From Brachypodius melanocephalos (taxonomy: Eukaryota; Chordata; Aves; Passeriformes; Pycnonotidae): a stretch of DNA of 64,000 nucleotides. The notes under the pieces are model-generated. The model saw only the letters and a list, made by a program, of their open reading frames with translations. It was not told the DNA's origin and made no database searches. Every line of letters begins with the position of its first letter. The stretch's first letter is position 1. Of this stretch, positions 1 through 13,100 are shown piece by piece. A program made the translations under genes and the position numbers. The stretch spans positions 211,613-275,612 of the forward strand of contig VZSR01002420.1 in NCBI GenBank assembly GCA_013398615.1, read 5' to 3'.

Positions 1-3000
1 CTTGTTAGGGAATTTTACTAGCCAAATGCGTCAAACCCAAAAGTTTTCCATTATGCTGCAAGAACTGCATGAGACACACAAACAGCAAGTTGCTCAAGCA
101 CAAGCATGCAAAGCTGACTGACTGCCATAAATATGTAACGCTCCTGTAACTTCCAGTGGTGATTTTTTCCTTTCTAAAAATCAAATTACATCTGAATATC
201 CTGTATCTGTCTTCTCCTCCTCACTTGTGGGGTTTTGCTGCTACTCAGTGGCAGATTTAGGACTAATATGACCAAACCAGGGGAAGTACTTCCAGTAGTG
301 CCGAGTGGTGCCTAACTTCATTCCCACTGAAATTCAGGGCAGCACTGCCACCTATTTCAGTAGCTGTACCATGCCTGGTCTCTTCTGAACTCCTCAGAGA
401 TCCTCCACTTCACTACACACACAGACAGAGGCAGAAGATTCTCTTCTGACTCAACATCAGGGCTCAGACCAGAAATGCAGCCGACAGTTTTGTGGTGCCT
501 CATATGCTCTTTTATGCTTTCATTAAATAATGTCGAGTTTGGGGATACATTTTCTTAAAATGCCATGCTTGCCCTCAGAATGGCAAGTTGTCCTACCCCA
601 AATCAGGCCAGCAGTCTTCCCAAACACCTCAGTTAGAAATGCTGGATGTCACACACTGCACCAGTGGAAGGGCCAAGGCCAACACGTAGCATTTTTTGAT
701 GTAGATAAGGTATCAAGTCCCCAGTACACATCTCTGCTGCCAAACTCCAGGGAAACCTTGGAGCTCTCTTCCTCCACAGCAAAGAGACACTAGGAAGCAG
801 TCATTTAACTTGCAGCATCCTACTAAAAAAGCCTGATTTTCTGACCTGGAACTACTTTTATTACAGAGGAGGAAATTTTCACCCTAGTCCCTAAATTGCT
901 GCCAAGCAGTGATGTTGAATGAGTGTTCTGGCCCTGGAATCTCTGGGAAGGAAACACTGCTCTGCTAGCCAACCCTCTGCTCACTGAGCCCTGCTAACTA
1001 TCAAAGGCTGGCATCAAAAGCTCCTTGGGCTGGATTCAAGCGAGCAAATGAGAATTAAAAAGCACTGGCGTGCAGCAGCAATTCCCTGGGCTGCCCACCA
1101 TGCAGGTCATGCCAGCTCTCAGGGGGAGCCGTGCTTTCCTGCAGAGACCAAACATGAGAAATCTCAGGCCAGAGACTTTCATCTAAAATTAGATCTTCAC
1201 ATCCTCTGAGCCACTCTAAATTGAGCCAAGAGAGACAGAGATAAGAGGAAGCACATCAAAGGCAAAGGGGAAGCAGAGTTTCAGAGCTGCAGAGATGATT
1301 TCTGACGATGCCCTGCTCCTGCCCCTCTGTACCGTGGGGGAGCTTCAGGAGAAGCTATCAATCACATCCCCTTGGCCCTGCCATCACCAGCTCATGAAAT
1401 CCAGGCTGCCTCTGCCTGGATGCACATGAATTTTCAGGAACATTCCCCAGAGCCAGCACTTTTGGCTGAGTATACAAAAGACTTTATTCCAGTTGGAATA
1501 GCAGAAATGTTCATATTGACAACTGCAGCAAATGTGAGATAAATAAAGCCAATAGAGCAATGGAAATTGTGGCTGACAGCAATTATTCCAGCCAATGGGA
1601 AGGAAATACAGATTCCCTGAACTCACCAGCAACCGAAGATTGCCTTAACATGTCGAACAGCTTACACATATTTTTAGATCAAAAGAGAAAACTGGAAGAT
1701 GCTTTGGCTTCTCTGAAATTTTTGATGCTTATGTGTCGCCTGTCTCAGCTCAGCTGGATCTCGCGTCACCACAAAACCACGGGCAGATTTCACTTCTCTC
1801 CCAGTGACCTCACTGCTGTCCTCAATCTGCATGCTGACTCGGGCTCTGGTGGGTTTTAAGTGCTCCATAAATGCCAAGACAGAATAAATGTCAATTTTAC
1901 CTCTTTTTTTAGGGACAAAGTAAAGAAATAGCACAGTTAAGCCATTAGCACAGCAGACCAGAGCCTTGTGTTCAGCAGGCAGCTCTGCCCTGAGGAAGAA
2001 GGTTTAGTTATTGTTTAGTTATTGTTTAGCATCCCTGTCCAAAAAGGGACAAAGCCAAAGCTTGCCCTGTGCAGAACCAGGTACGTGACAGGGGAATGCC
2101 CTGTTCTGACCCACTGCCCTCCTCATGACCACCGCAGCAGAGATCTGATGGGTTTGACTTTCCAAGATTTCACAGTTCAGATGATGTTTCTGTATCACTG
2201 CACCTTGCCTAGATGCTCTGTGTCTGCTCCACTTGTATACCATCAGCTGCTACACCTTTTCCTCCCCCTTCCAAAACCAAACACAGCCCAGAGCAAAACC
2301 TATTGCAAAAAGTGGCCTCTTCCAACTCTCTCTCCTGTCAGTTTTAGCCTCAGAGCTGGGCTGCAAGCGCTAAACCTCATTAAAATTAGAAGGCACAAGC
2401 CCCCTGCACGCAGCAGGTCAGCCAGCCAGAGCTGTCAGGCTGGAGGATGCTGCCAGGGCAGAGGAGGAGACCTTGTGTGTGGGCAGGCTGATGCTCCCCG
2501 GGGGCACTCACCAGATGATTGTTCCCCACGCTCCCCCAATGACTCCTCTCTATGCCCCTCCAGCACAAACAGCCCTGCCCCAGCCCAGCTCTGCTCCTCC
2601 AGCGAGCTCTAGCACTCAGAACATCATCTGAGACACCACTGTCCAAAAATGTCTTGAGAAAGATCCTCCAGAAATCCCCATCCCCTGCTGCTAAGGCCCT
2701 ACACAAGAGGGATGGCAGGCACACAATTCCCCATGCCAGCATCACAAACAGCCTTCCCCTCTGTTTCACATCAGCTTTGCTTTGCTTAGCACAGTAATTG
2801 TTAATGTTTCACTCTCCAGTGGTACAGCACATTTTATTGTTAGCCTACATGGTAAAAATAAAATCTGATTACAAGAAATTGCTTGGCTTCAATTATAACA
2901 TCAGTGTTAGTTACAAGTGCAACAGTGACTGCAGGGAGGGTAGGTGCAGTGGCAGAGATGAGGAACCACACTAAATTCAATGCACTAGGTCCCTTAAGAC

Positions 3001-3915
3001 TAAACCTGCAGAGAAGTCCTGACTTATCCACTGAAATTCCTCAGAGCCTGTATTCTGCCATCCCCACCTGCACATGCAACCAAAGATAAACACCAGAAAT
3101 TCCTGGTGACTCCCCAGAGCTGCCTGCACCAGCTCAGGGACTGATGGACCACAGCTAAAGAAGGCATTTTATGCTTTTGTGGCCTTTGGCTGGGCTTTTG
3201 TGTGTTTGCCACAACCAGCTCTGAGGGTGCCAATAAACTTTCCCTTCAAGGGGCTGCTTCACAGGGATGCCTCTCCCAAGCCCACGATGGCAGGGGGCAG
3301 CCCAAATGCCAACAACCCTGCCAAATTCAGACAGGGATTTCTACCTTTGCTGGATCCAGCTGTCATCTCTGTCCTCATCACGCAGATCAGAGGGAAAGGG
3401 TGCTTGAGGTTCTTGTGGCGTGGGTCAGAGCAGCCCAGCAGCGCTTTGTGCTGGGTGTCAAGCACACACGGCTTTACTGGTCACTCATTCCCACTGCAGG
3501 AACTCTTCAGGAGTGCCTTGAAGCCACTCCTGAGAGTAACAGGACCAAAGGACCATCACATGAATCCAGGGCTCAGCTCACACACAGAATTTTTTTTCCC
3601 ATTCCTTTGCCATGCTTGCAGTGACCACGTGATGTGCAGCACACAGGACAGAGGGAAAAAAACACAGGAGCATCACCAATGCACTGGGGATGAAATCAGG
3701 ATTAGGAAACAAAAACACATACTTACAGCTGAACATTGTGACAGACAAGACCTTAAGGAACCACCTCCAGCAACAGTTAAAACAAGAGAGGAGGGAACAC
3801 TGGGGAAGAAAAACATCCAACAGGCAGGAGTCCTCAACAGGACATCACCTCAGAGCAGGATCCTGGAACAGACCCAGGAACACTGGTGTGATTGTATCTA
3901 TCCATACCTATTCCA

Positions 3916-4090
3916 TGAACAGGCTGCCCAGGGAAGTGGTGGAGTTTCCATCCCTGGGTGGATTTAAAAGATACATGGCTGTGATGCTTAGGGACACAGT
4001 TTAGTGGTGGACTTGGCAGTGTAGGCTAATGGTTGGTTCTGATGAACTTAGAGGTCTTTTCCAACCCGAGTGACTCTGTGATGCTGTTCT
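3916..4090 (+). mobile_element. CR1 LINE 3'-end fragment
   Basis: The sequence follows the familiar 3' end of avian CR1 elements: the 'ggctgcccagggaagtggtg' block at its start, then a 'tttagtggtggacttggcag' block, then 'gaggtcttttccaacc' and a tail of degraded 8-bp units (gtgactct, gtgatgct). No reverse transcriptase reading frame remains, so this is a typical 5'-truncated, old copy. It lies in sense orientation to the + strand and so antisense to SCD5. Confidence 0.85.
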
Positions 4091-5183
4091 ATCTGTGCAT
4101 TATGTGAGGGCGTGTTCCTACTTTTACCATGGACACAGAGCTCAGACCATTCCCAGACATGTTACAGCCACCCCCAGATCTGGGGCTCATGCCATTTTTA
4201 AGGAGAGAAACACTGCCTGAGAAAAGACTTTATTCTTATCAGAGATGATGGGAGTTCTGCTCTTGATGCCAGGAGGGAAGGAACAAGCCAGGAATTTGGC
4301 TATTAAGAGTGACAGCTGTGTAACTATGCTTTCAAATGGGCCAGGGGAGGAAAAGCCAGTCCAAAACTCTGGAGACAAGCAGGGCTCCTCCCCTGTGCAG
4401 ATGTGCACCTCAGAGATGCAATTAACATTTAGATTAACTCCACCTCTTCTACATTCATTATCTAGTGGACCAGCTGCTGTCTTGAACTGCTGAAAGCATG
4501 GTGGAGCTGGGGGGCTGATGGACACCAAAGCCAGCCTCCTGCATCCCACAGAAACCTCCCAGAGCTGCTCTCTGCTCGTGGCTGGGACTGGTCTGGGAGC
4601 CAGCAAATAGGAGATCACTCCAGGGAATAAGGTGAGGAAAGGTCCTTCTGTTCATTAAGCCCTTCCCACCAAGTATCCAAGAGAAATGCATTTGTTCCCT
4701 ATTTCTGACCCAAAACCTCACCTACAGAAACCACCTGAGCATAAGCACTGTCCAGGCCACAGAGGAGCACAACCACTCTCCAGAGTAGCAGCAGGAGTGA
4801 CAGAGAAGTTTCTGTCAAATGTCTCCATTTCACTGGGTGTGAAAAAGAGACAATATTTCCACCCTCCTTCATCCACAGAGGTACCAAGGGGAACTTCCTG
4901 GAGCTAGGATTTTTCTTTATTTACAGCTGTCTGCACAGGGTTTCCAATGCCGTGCCTAGAAATGGTTTGGGACTAAAACCAGTTAATAATCAGAAAGCCA
5001 GCAGGTGGCACTCAAGAATATCCAAGACTCTGGAATCAGGCAGGACCAACAAAAACTTGCATCTGCAGTGCACAACAGCAACCTGAGCCTCACTACACAG
5101 GCGTGCTACCTACCAGCAGCCTGAGAGAGAGCTGATAACCCAAAATGCTAGGATCACAATTGCCTTAATCTCTTTCACTGAAG

Positions 5184-5231
5184 GGATCCAGGCATCCCAG
5201 GCAGGATCCAGGCATCCCAGGCAGGATCCAG
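5184..5231. repeat. 20-bp tandem repeat, 2.4 copies
   Basis: Two full copies and one partial copy of a 20-bp unit start at 5184, 5204 and 5224. Each begins GGATCCAGGCATCCC and the two full copies are identical. This is a young minisatellite inside SCD5 intron 1. Confidence 0.9.
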
Positions 5232-6391
5232 CCTCTTGCCTGGGAGCAGCTTGCATCGCGGCAGGGGTGCAGCTGGGCAGCGCCGCTGCTCCGTCTGCGC
5301 TCCCAGCCAGCCAGCACTGGTTTGCACGGGGGAAAGCTGAGGATAAACATGGCACAGGGCCCACCACGGCTGAACATGAACAATCTGGCACTCTCAGGAG
5401 CACTAAAACATCTCCTAAACGCTGCTAAAACAACGGCAATAAGGCTCCCTTCCCATAGGAGCACCATTAGGGCAAGGCCTTCCTCCTTCCCAACCCCAGG
5501 CTCTGGCAAGGTACAGCAGCGTGTGACATCCATTCCTCCCTCAGGCAGCTCTGCCAAACACATCCAGGTGATTTGGGATTTCTGGGTGCCCATGCTTGTG
5601 CAAGTTTTTAAAGCTGTTTCAGCAGCCCAAAAGGAAAGGTTTTAAAGCAGGGAAACAGCTTAACCTCCTTGGTGGCAGCTCTATTTCCTAAAATTAATTT
5701 GGCTACTACAAGTGTTTCCCCAGGAGCCCTCTGCAAAGACAAAAAAGCACTTTTTTGCAAACAAAATCCAAAACAATCACGTGGTCCCCCAGATGGAGTC
5801 TTTAAGAAGTTATCATGATCCCACCAAAAGAAACTGTGAGCAGCTGTTTAGCACCGGGCCCTGCAGTGAAACATGCTGGTACTTCCCTCTGTACAAGGAC
5901 TTCAGAGTTTTTTAATTTGCTTCCCTAAATGAAATCAGATAAACCTCACCGGGACTGCCACAGGATGGACCTGGCTGGAGCAAGGAGGTTCCTGGTGAAG
6001 AAGCACCATTTAATGGCACGTTATTGTCGTGGGGGATGAGCCTGGCAGTTTCCTCCCAAGTGACCTCTGGAAAGTGGTGCAGCACATCCAGCCCCAAAGA
6101 GAACACCGGGGAGCCACAGCCCCAGATGACCACAAGCACCCCTGTGCACAAGTTAATGCCTGGAAAATGTGCTTGCTTGGCCCAGCCAGTCCCATCAGCA
6201 GCAAGCTGCTCCCACCCTGCTTCAGTTCCTCCTGAGCCTGAAGAGAATGGTGATACCTCCCCTTCCAGCCTCCATGGTGCTGAGCAGCAGGGGGAAGGCA
6301 GCAGGGTCTCCTCCACTCGCCCCTGCACCAAAACACAAGGCAGGCTGGCAAAGAGCAAGGCAAGAGAGCTCCCAGTGAGTCTGGGCTGCCA

Positions 6392-6448
6392 TGGCAGGGG
6401 ACATTCCAAATGGCAGGGGACATTCCAAATGGCAGGGGACATTCCAAA
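6392..6448. repeat. 19-bp tandem repeat, 3 identical copies with TEAD-like motifs
   Basis: Three perfect copies of a 19-bp unit lie at 6392-6410, 6411-6429 and 6430-6448. Each unit contains ACATTCCA, which reads TGGAATGT on the other strand, the core recognised by TEAD factors (known family motif). It sits about 3.2 kb inside SCD5 intron 1. Whether it is bound is unknown. Confidence 0.9.
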
Positions 6449-9400
6449 CAGCTGGGCCGGTTCCGTGGCTGTCCCACAGGCACAGCCTGGGGCTGCTCGA
6501 TGTCCTGCACACACCGTCTGCTGCCTCTCGGGTCAAGGCAGCTCTCAGCTCATGGAAAATTTTGACATGAGTAATTTCATTGTTTTTGTTCAGCTTGGAC
6601 TGAAATCAAATTCCACAGAGACACTGGAATGGCCCTGAAAGCCTATGTTTTAACCAGCTTATCTGTACATCCCTTGAAAGATAACCCAATTCCCAGTTCT
6701 GCGCCAATCCACATCCCCAGTTCTGCACCACCCAGAGTGCTGTTTGGGATCCCCTGTGCAGCCCTAGCTCCATGGGGGTGAGGGAAGCTGCAGCCCGGGC
6801 CCCAAGGTGCTGGTGCGGGAGGCAGTGGGAACAGAGGAGCACAGATAATCCTGAGTAAACAACCAGCTGAGCCTTCCTTGGCAGCGCTTTCCCATTGTCT
6901 ATTATGTACAGCTGGACAAATGTCAATAAATTACCAATGGAAATGAGCCCTGCCGAGCAGGCAGCTTGGCTTGAACAGCGGTTTTCTAGGTGGCACGGTG
7001 GCATTTCAGCTCCACTCAGCAATTGGTGCTGCATCAGCTGCCTCCGGGGGTGGGGAGGGATGGAGGAGAGCAAGCCCTGCACACAGGGAGGGTTTGTACC
7101 CGGCCTCCCCCAGGGGAGAACACAACGGGAGGAGAAGGTAAAAAAGCCAAGCAGGCACTGGTGAGTCATGGGAAGCTGTTGGCTTCCTGCCAGACACCAC
7201 GGAGGTCACAGCCAGCACTGGCATCCCACTCCCAGCACACTTGTTCCTGCACTTATCCATGGGGGAGCACTGGTGGGGAACACAGAGCGGAGAAACGTTA
7301 GGGCTTGCACAGGATCACTGGGAAGCTTCCTGAGTCCCAGGAAAGCTTGGGAAGAGAAGGAAAACCGCAGAGGGATGCACGGAAGGCTGCAGCTCCTCCA
7401 TCTGCACCTTCAGCGTACACACATCCCTGCACTACCTGACACTACTCTCGTGCCCGCCATCCATGTTTGCCAGCGTGCCAGCCCTGCTCCCAAGGCTGGC
7501 TGGCAGCCAGCGCCCACAGAAAGGCAGTCTCACAGCTGATCTGCACAGGGAAGGAGATGTGCAGAACCAGGGAGGGCGAGGGACACGTCTGACTAACACT
7601 GATTCCTCCCAACATAACTTCACTGGTTGGCTCCTTCCACACTGAAGCGAGATGGGTTTGTCAATTTAAGCAACAGCCACCCTTTATCATCTACCCTGAA
7701 TTGCTCAGAGGGACCTCAGAAACAGGTCAGTAGCGTGTCAGCAAGCTAATTTATCTGACATATTCTGCAGGAGAGTGTGCATTTTCACATTGCTCAGCAC
7801 CTCTGAGGGGAGCAGAGCTGGCAGCAGCCAGATGCAAGAATGTCTCACCGTGCCCAGGATAGCTGGAGCCAGCGCACTCACTCCCTACTGGGGAGCCCCT
7901 GTAAAAACCACCCACCAAACTCCTGTAAAAACTCTGTGGTCTGCTTTAGGATGGCTGTTAAAAATAATGATGTCAAGAAACGAGAGGCTCTCACTTTCAG
8001 GAGGAAAAGCATTAAGCTGCAAAGTCGTCGAGACCGGTTTATTATTTAGCGTCTGTTTAATCTCCACCAGGAAAAAAAACCTCGGAGGATGGAGAGCTGA
8101 ATTGGTAATTCTGTCCTTTGCCTCCACCTTCAGGGATTTTTGCAATTAAGCACAGTGAAATCAGAGATGATTTCAAACTGTCTTCTTGGAAAGGCAAAAC
8201 AGAAAAAGCAAGCCCACCTGCCTGCATACAACAGAACCTGAAGGGGTTGAAAGCAGACCACAAGCTGTGCATTCCAGCCACACAGCTCCCACAGGCTCTC
8301 CTGGTCTCCCTGATCACCAACCTGTGGCCAAGATAAACTATGAAATCAGCCTGAACACAAGCAGGAACAGGGAGGTGAGAGGAGTAGTGCTTACAGAAGG
8401 AAACTGTGCAAAACACAACCACCCCAATAAACCTCTTCTGGTCATGAGCAAAGCAGGTGAGGGATTGTGCAAACTGGGCTGCCAGTCAAATCCAGGTGCC
8501 CCTCCAGGGACCCAGAAACTGAGGATGGCAGTGGATGGAAAGATTCATCTCCCAACCAGAAGCACCAATTGGTGGCGATTTCTGGGGGTTTAAGACAGAC
8601 TGAATATCAAAAGCTGAAACTGTAAAAAAGAGATTTAGGACTTCTCCAAACAGAAAGTATAAGCCTGACTTCTAAAGCATCTAGCTGGGGCTTCTGAAGA
8701 GTCACCTCGACAGTAATGATGGCAGCCTAACAACCCAAATTCCATGTCTGTGAGTTCCTGCAGCAGAGACCCTTCTTTCCTCTGTATAAAAGAACGCCAG
8801 GCTGTTACACTCTCCACTCACCTCAAAGCAGATTATCTATCAAAAAAAAAAAATTGCATCAGCTGTAAGCAGCACTCAAGTTTTTACCCTCTTGGCCACC
8901 GAGATTTATATGAATCAATACACAGCTCTGCCTGCTGAATAGTGATGCTGACATTCACCATCTCTTTGGTCTCACAAACCCTGACGAGCCTTGCACAATG
9001 CTGCAGTGCTTCTATGTGGCATTTTCTCCCAGCATCATTCTTCTGAGGAGAAAAGAGGACCTCACCAGTGTAGGATGGAGGAAAAGAAGCTATATTTCAT
9101 ATTCTTTTCCCCAAATCGAATCCTTGGCTTTTCACGGCTAGCAGGACAGACGCTGCAAGCCATCTCCCCTCAGAAAGCACAGCCCGGCTTATCGTCTCTG
9201 TGCCAGCACCTTACGGCTCTTACTCGACTTTCACATCTTCCCTAATGAAAATTTTTATCACCTTCCCCAAGAAACAATCGACGAGCTGATTTTCTGCTCC
9301 GAACCGAAAACCGCGAGGGTTCAGAAAGTAACGCGGTGAAACACCAAAGGGACGGCCAGCGCGTCCTCTCCCAGACCTTTAAACCGAAACATCACCGCTC

Positions 9401-9661
9401 GACTGGGCTTTTTTAACTAAAAATCCCGATAAATGTAACCGGAGGGAGAGCGCCTCCTGTTTCTACAGCAACCGAGGGCCCGGCGCGGCGCTGGCAATGG
9501 CATCCCGGGAGCGGCCGGGTGGGGGCTGGGGAACAAAAGCCACCGCGCCAGCGAACAGGGGACGGACAAGGGACGGACGGGACAAACCGCGACGCGCCCT
9601 CCGCCCCGGGTCCCGCCGCCGGCCGCCCCCGCCCCACCTGTAGCGCATCCCCCGCACTCAC

Positions 9662-9712
9662 CCCAGAGCAGGGTGAGGATGTGCGCCCGCGGCACCAGGC
9701 TCAGCGCGTACA
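9662..9712 (-). CDS. SCD5: Stearoyl-CoA desaturase 5, 3' end of exon 1 (partial)
   Basis: The minus strand reads YALSLVPRAHILTLLW and then a split codon (G) followed by the donor GTGAGT. This matches the end of exon 1 of vertebrate SCD5, where the first membrane segment continues as LLW-AYF across the exon junction; the TGG-G/GT phase fits. SCD5 is an ER membrane delta-9 desaturase that makes oleoyl- and palmitoleoyl-CoA. Only 17 codons are visible because the upstream part, including the start codon, falls in the 100-N gap. The call rests on this short match, the splice phase, the CpG island and the conserved position next to the SEC31A 3' end. A different desaturase paralog is unlikely given this synteny. 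Confidence 0.85.
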
Positions 9713-9812
9713 NNNNNNNNNNNNNNNNNNNNNNNNNNNNNNNNNNNNNNNNNNNNNNNNNNNNNNNNNNNNNNNNNNNNNNNNNNNNNNNNNNNNNNNN
9801 NNNNNNNNNNNN
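9713..9812. other. Assembly gap (100 N) in SCD5 exon 1
   Basis: Exactly 100 N, the usual placeholder for a gap of unknown size. It removes the start of the SCD5 coding region. Confidence 0.99.
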
Positions 9813-9872
9813 CCGGCCCCGCTACCCGGCCCCGCTACCCGACCCCGCTCCCCGGCCCCGCTGCCCGGCCCG
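9813..9872. repeat. 13-bp GC-rich tandem repeat at gap edge
   Basis: About 4.6 copies of a 13-bp unit, CCGGCCCCGCTAC with small variants, start at 9813, 9826, 9839, 9852 and 9865 directly against the gap. The array probably continues into the unsequenced part and may explain the gap. Confidence 0.9.
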
Positions 9873-10150
9873 TGCCGCTGCCGCCGGCTCTCCGGCTCCC
9901 AAGAGACAAGGATTTCAGTGGCGTTTAGCTCTGGAAACTCGTGCCATCAAAATAAAAGATGCCGCTGGCGCTAGGGAGGAGCAGGTGTTGGAGAGGTGGT
10001 GGGTAAATTTTCCTGCCTGGGAGTGACAAGGTGGACACTGAAAACCAGCACACAGACAGGCAGGCAGCAAGTTGTCGGCAGCGCGCACCCCGAGGAAGAG
10101 CTGCCACTCTTGTTTGCCCTGTCCCAGCGCGGATGGAGCGCAATTTTAGC

Positions 10151-13100
10151 GCTCAGGGGTGGGTTCGTGGGACCGCCATCCCCCCGTGTCCCCCCCGTGC
10201 TGCCGCGGGAGAGAAAGGATCCCAGGGCACCGGGGATGCCAGGGATGCCAGGGTGGGCGCTGTCGATGGCAAGGTCACCGGTGGCAGAAGGGTGGCCCGC
10301 AGGAGCGGCAGGCGGAAGGCAGCTCGCTGTGACCAGAGCAAGAACAGCCTGCACAGGCAGCAGACAGAGGGTTGAAGTCATTATGTGGGAACCGGAGACT
10401 GATTCCAGATAAAACGTTTGCCTGTGATGCATTTTGTTTGGTGTTGAATGTTCCTGGGAGGACTGGAGGGAACGAAGGAGTGGCCCAGGAGCACCAGCAA
10501 CCCTCCACCCTGGCTGGGAACAGATTTTCCATGATTTACAGCTTGCCATGTCCTTCCATTGCTGCACCAGGACCGCAGAAGAAGGTGATTTAACTTGCAC
10601 TGTGCTTTCCTGCCCTGCCCTCCTCCAGGTCAACTGCCGGGCTCATTTCAAGTGTACCTACCATTGATCTAATGCACGATGCTCATCATCCTGCTTGGAC
10701 TCTGCAGTCTGATGTTGGGGGCAGGCAGGAGAGAAGAATCCATCCTTTAATGATTTTCCCATGTCTCAGTGCCTGAGAACAGGAAGAAGCCCCCATCCCT
10801 TGCACAGCAGCTGCTCCCCAGCTGAAGGAACCTGCACAGCTCGAGCTCACCTCTGCACACCAAGGATAGGATGCCCTGAGTGTTTAAGGCAGCAATGTCA
10901 GGGCTCAAGGTGAATGAAATGGGAGTGCTACCAGGCAGCAAGGAAGTATGGAGACCCAGGGAGCACATCTCTCTGAAAAGGCAGGATGTGACTGTTCATC
11001 CTGACCTGGTTTTGTAGGCTGTTAAAGCATGGCATGGGATAGATGTTAGTCTTGTATGTTCACGCAGATGCAAGTGACACTGAAGCCTCCCAGCTGCCTT
11101 CCACAGACATTCCTGCCATCCTGGTAAGAGGCAAACACAAACGAATTGCTTTGCCAGATTTCCAGCTAATTCGAGTCACTGATGAACACATCTGTGAAGG
11201 TTCCCTCTGTGAGCCTGTGAACACAATATTCACAGTTTGTTACTGTCGGTTTCACACCCCATATTGATCTCTAGTTCCCAGCAGGTTGCTTACAGAGGAG
11301 CCAACGCAGCAGGGAAAGCAGGTGAACAAAGATGTGAAAAATGCTCTGCTGTGGCCATAGGTCCTGTGGGTGTAAGCAGTGTTTAGGGTGATACTGTTGA
11401 GTAACTTCTGTGAAGGAGTCCTCGTGTCCCTTCTCCAAGTGAAGCTGGCTGCATGCAGAGGAAGTTTGGCAAGTGCAGCAGCCAGTCTGTAAGGGGAATA
11501 TTATGTGGTACCCACCCCAGATGGCTCCAGAGCAGTCCCTAAGGCTCATGGAGTTGCTGGTTCTGATGGAGGAGCAGAAGCCCAAGGTGGACCAAAGTAT
11601 CCCTTTTGAGAATGTCATGGCAGTGTGTCATTCCTCTTGAGTGGAGCCTATACTGTTCCCGTGATCCCAGAAATCACTGCTTGGGCAGTGGCAACTCAGT
11701 GACAGCATCAGCATTTGTCCCAGGATCACTGCAGTGGCTGTGGGAAGCAGCATATTTTGGGACATGATGCTGTGAAAACATCTACTCTCTTGAATACAGG
11801 TACCTGGCTACATAGATCATAATGTCAGGACTACATGTTGCAGAGAGAGGTCTGGACTTAAGATTAAGGCCTTGCTAGTACTCAGAAATGCAAAGAAAAG
11901 ATTTTGCAAATCTGAATCCTACTTCCTTTGGTAAAAAAAATAATATTGGAAAATATTCAGTGAGCCAGAATTGCCTAGAGAAAAAAAAAAACCTGGCGAG
12001 CTGCAACCAAAACAGCAACAGAGTTAAAAGGAGATTTTCTCAATAAACATTCCTTTCCTGGGTTCACATTTTTAAAAGCAAAGGATGTGCAAGTCTGGAA
12101 GAAAAAAAAAAAAAGCTTGAGTGTATTTCAGAGATCTGGAAACAACTTGGTTTTGTCTGCTGTACCCAATGGTGAATGCAGACGTGCTGAAAATGAGAAC
12201 TGAAGGCAGTGTTTTGAGAGGAAGGTGACAGCCTCCCTTTTGTCTGCATGTCTTGCCTTTGCTGGCAATTCCAGCTGGACTTTCTGTTGTCATCCCTGTC
12301 CATCTGCTCACTGAGTTTGGCCTCCCCTGCTGCAAAGATGCCTTTTCTGTGTGGGTAAAAGGGGCACCGGGCACTGAGCTGTGTTCCAGGGGACCTGTCT
12401 GTAGTTCTTGTTCCTGTCTGCTGCACTGACTTCAAATGATCTCGCTGTGTGGTCTGCCTCACACAGCTCTTGCTCAAATCTCACTGCTGGGTGAGGAGGC
12501 TGGACTAGAGACTCAAATCTGCTCACAGGAAGCAGGCAGGAGTGTGATTCCCCCCGGGACTGAGCCTGCCTTTCAGAGCCTGGCTGAGCTGCTGCACCAG
12601 GTTGTTGAATACACTGGCACAGGCTCCGAGCAGCGCTTCAGTGCACCCCACAAGTGATCACACATCCCATCAGCCCTGCCAGTGAGAGAGGGCTCATTCG
12701 TCATCTGCACCGGGGTGTGAAATGCTGCCCTGGACACCAGCCTGGGAATACCTCACTGGCAGATTCCCACTGCTGATGGGGATGCGTCTCTGTGGCACAA
12801 AGATTGTTCTGTGTTGCTGGGAGGAAGGGGGTTATGGTTACCCTGCCAGCACAGCTGAGTGTCAGACAACCAAGGAGAGAACAAAGGACAAAGACCTAAA
12901 TCTTGTGGAGCTTCCTATTCCAGCAGAAAACATCATGGACTTGCAGGGGTTTGTTCAGGGTTCAGCACTGCTGCTGGAGTTAGGTACTACCCCTTAGACA
13001 AAGCCTGTTTTCTTTTCTCGCTTTGGGGGGAGAAATACAGGGGAATCCACTCACACCTGCAAATGGCCCCTGCCTGTTGTGTTCTGTGTGTCAGTGCATC

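Larger units (their letters stand above)
1..9661 (-). other. SCD5: SCD5 intron 1 (5' part)
   Basis: This stretch follows the splice donor of SCD5 exon 1 (GTGAGT on the minus strand, 9656-9661) and runs off the left edge of the window. I see no second SCD5 exon: no frame encodes the next segment of a stearoyl-CoA desaturase, which should start with an AYF-like membrane segment and carry the first histidine box. It holds one CR1 fragment and two short minisatellites, listed separately. The open frames here, up to about 260 codons, match nothing I recognise. Assignment as intron follows from the exon call and from the known long first intron of SCD5. Confidence 0.75.
9240..10150 (-). promoter_or_regulatory. 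SCD5: CpG island / promoter region of SCD5
   Basis: CpG dinucleotides become dense from about 9.25 kb and stay so to about 10.15 kb, interrupted by the 9713-9812 gap. The island contains the SCD5 exon 1 remnant, so it is the likely promoter. No TATA box is evident on the minus strand. The transcription start cannot be placed because the upstream part of exon 1 is in the gap. Confidence 0.65.

Noticed and set aside
3179..3967. 262-codon open frame on the + strand
   Set aside because: No recognisable domain, and its end runs into the CR1 fragment. It lies inside SCD5 intron 1 and looks like a chance frame.
5912..6638. Overlapping long frames on both strands (about 200 codons each)
   Set aside because: They span the 19-bp tandem repeat in several frames, have low-complexity composition and no family resemblance.
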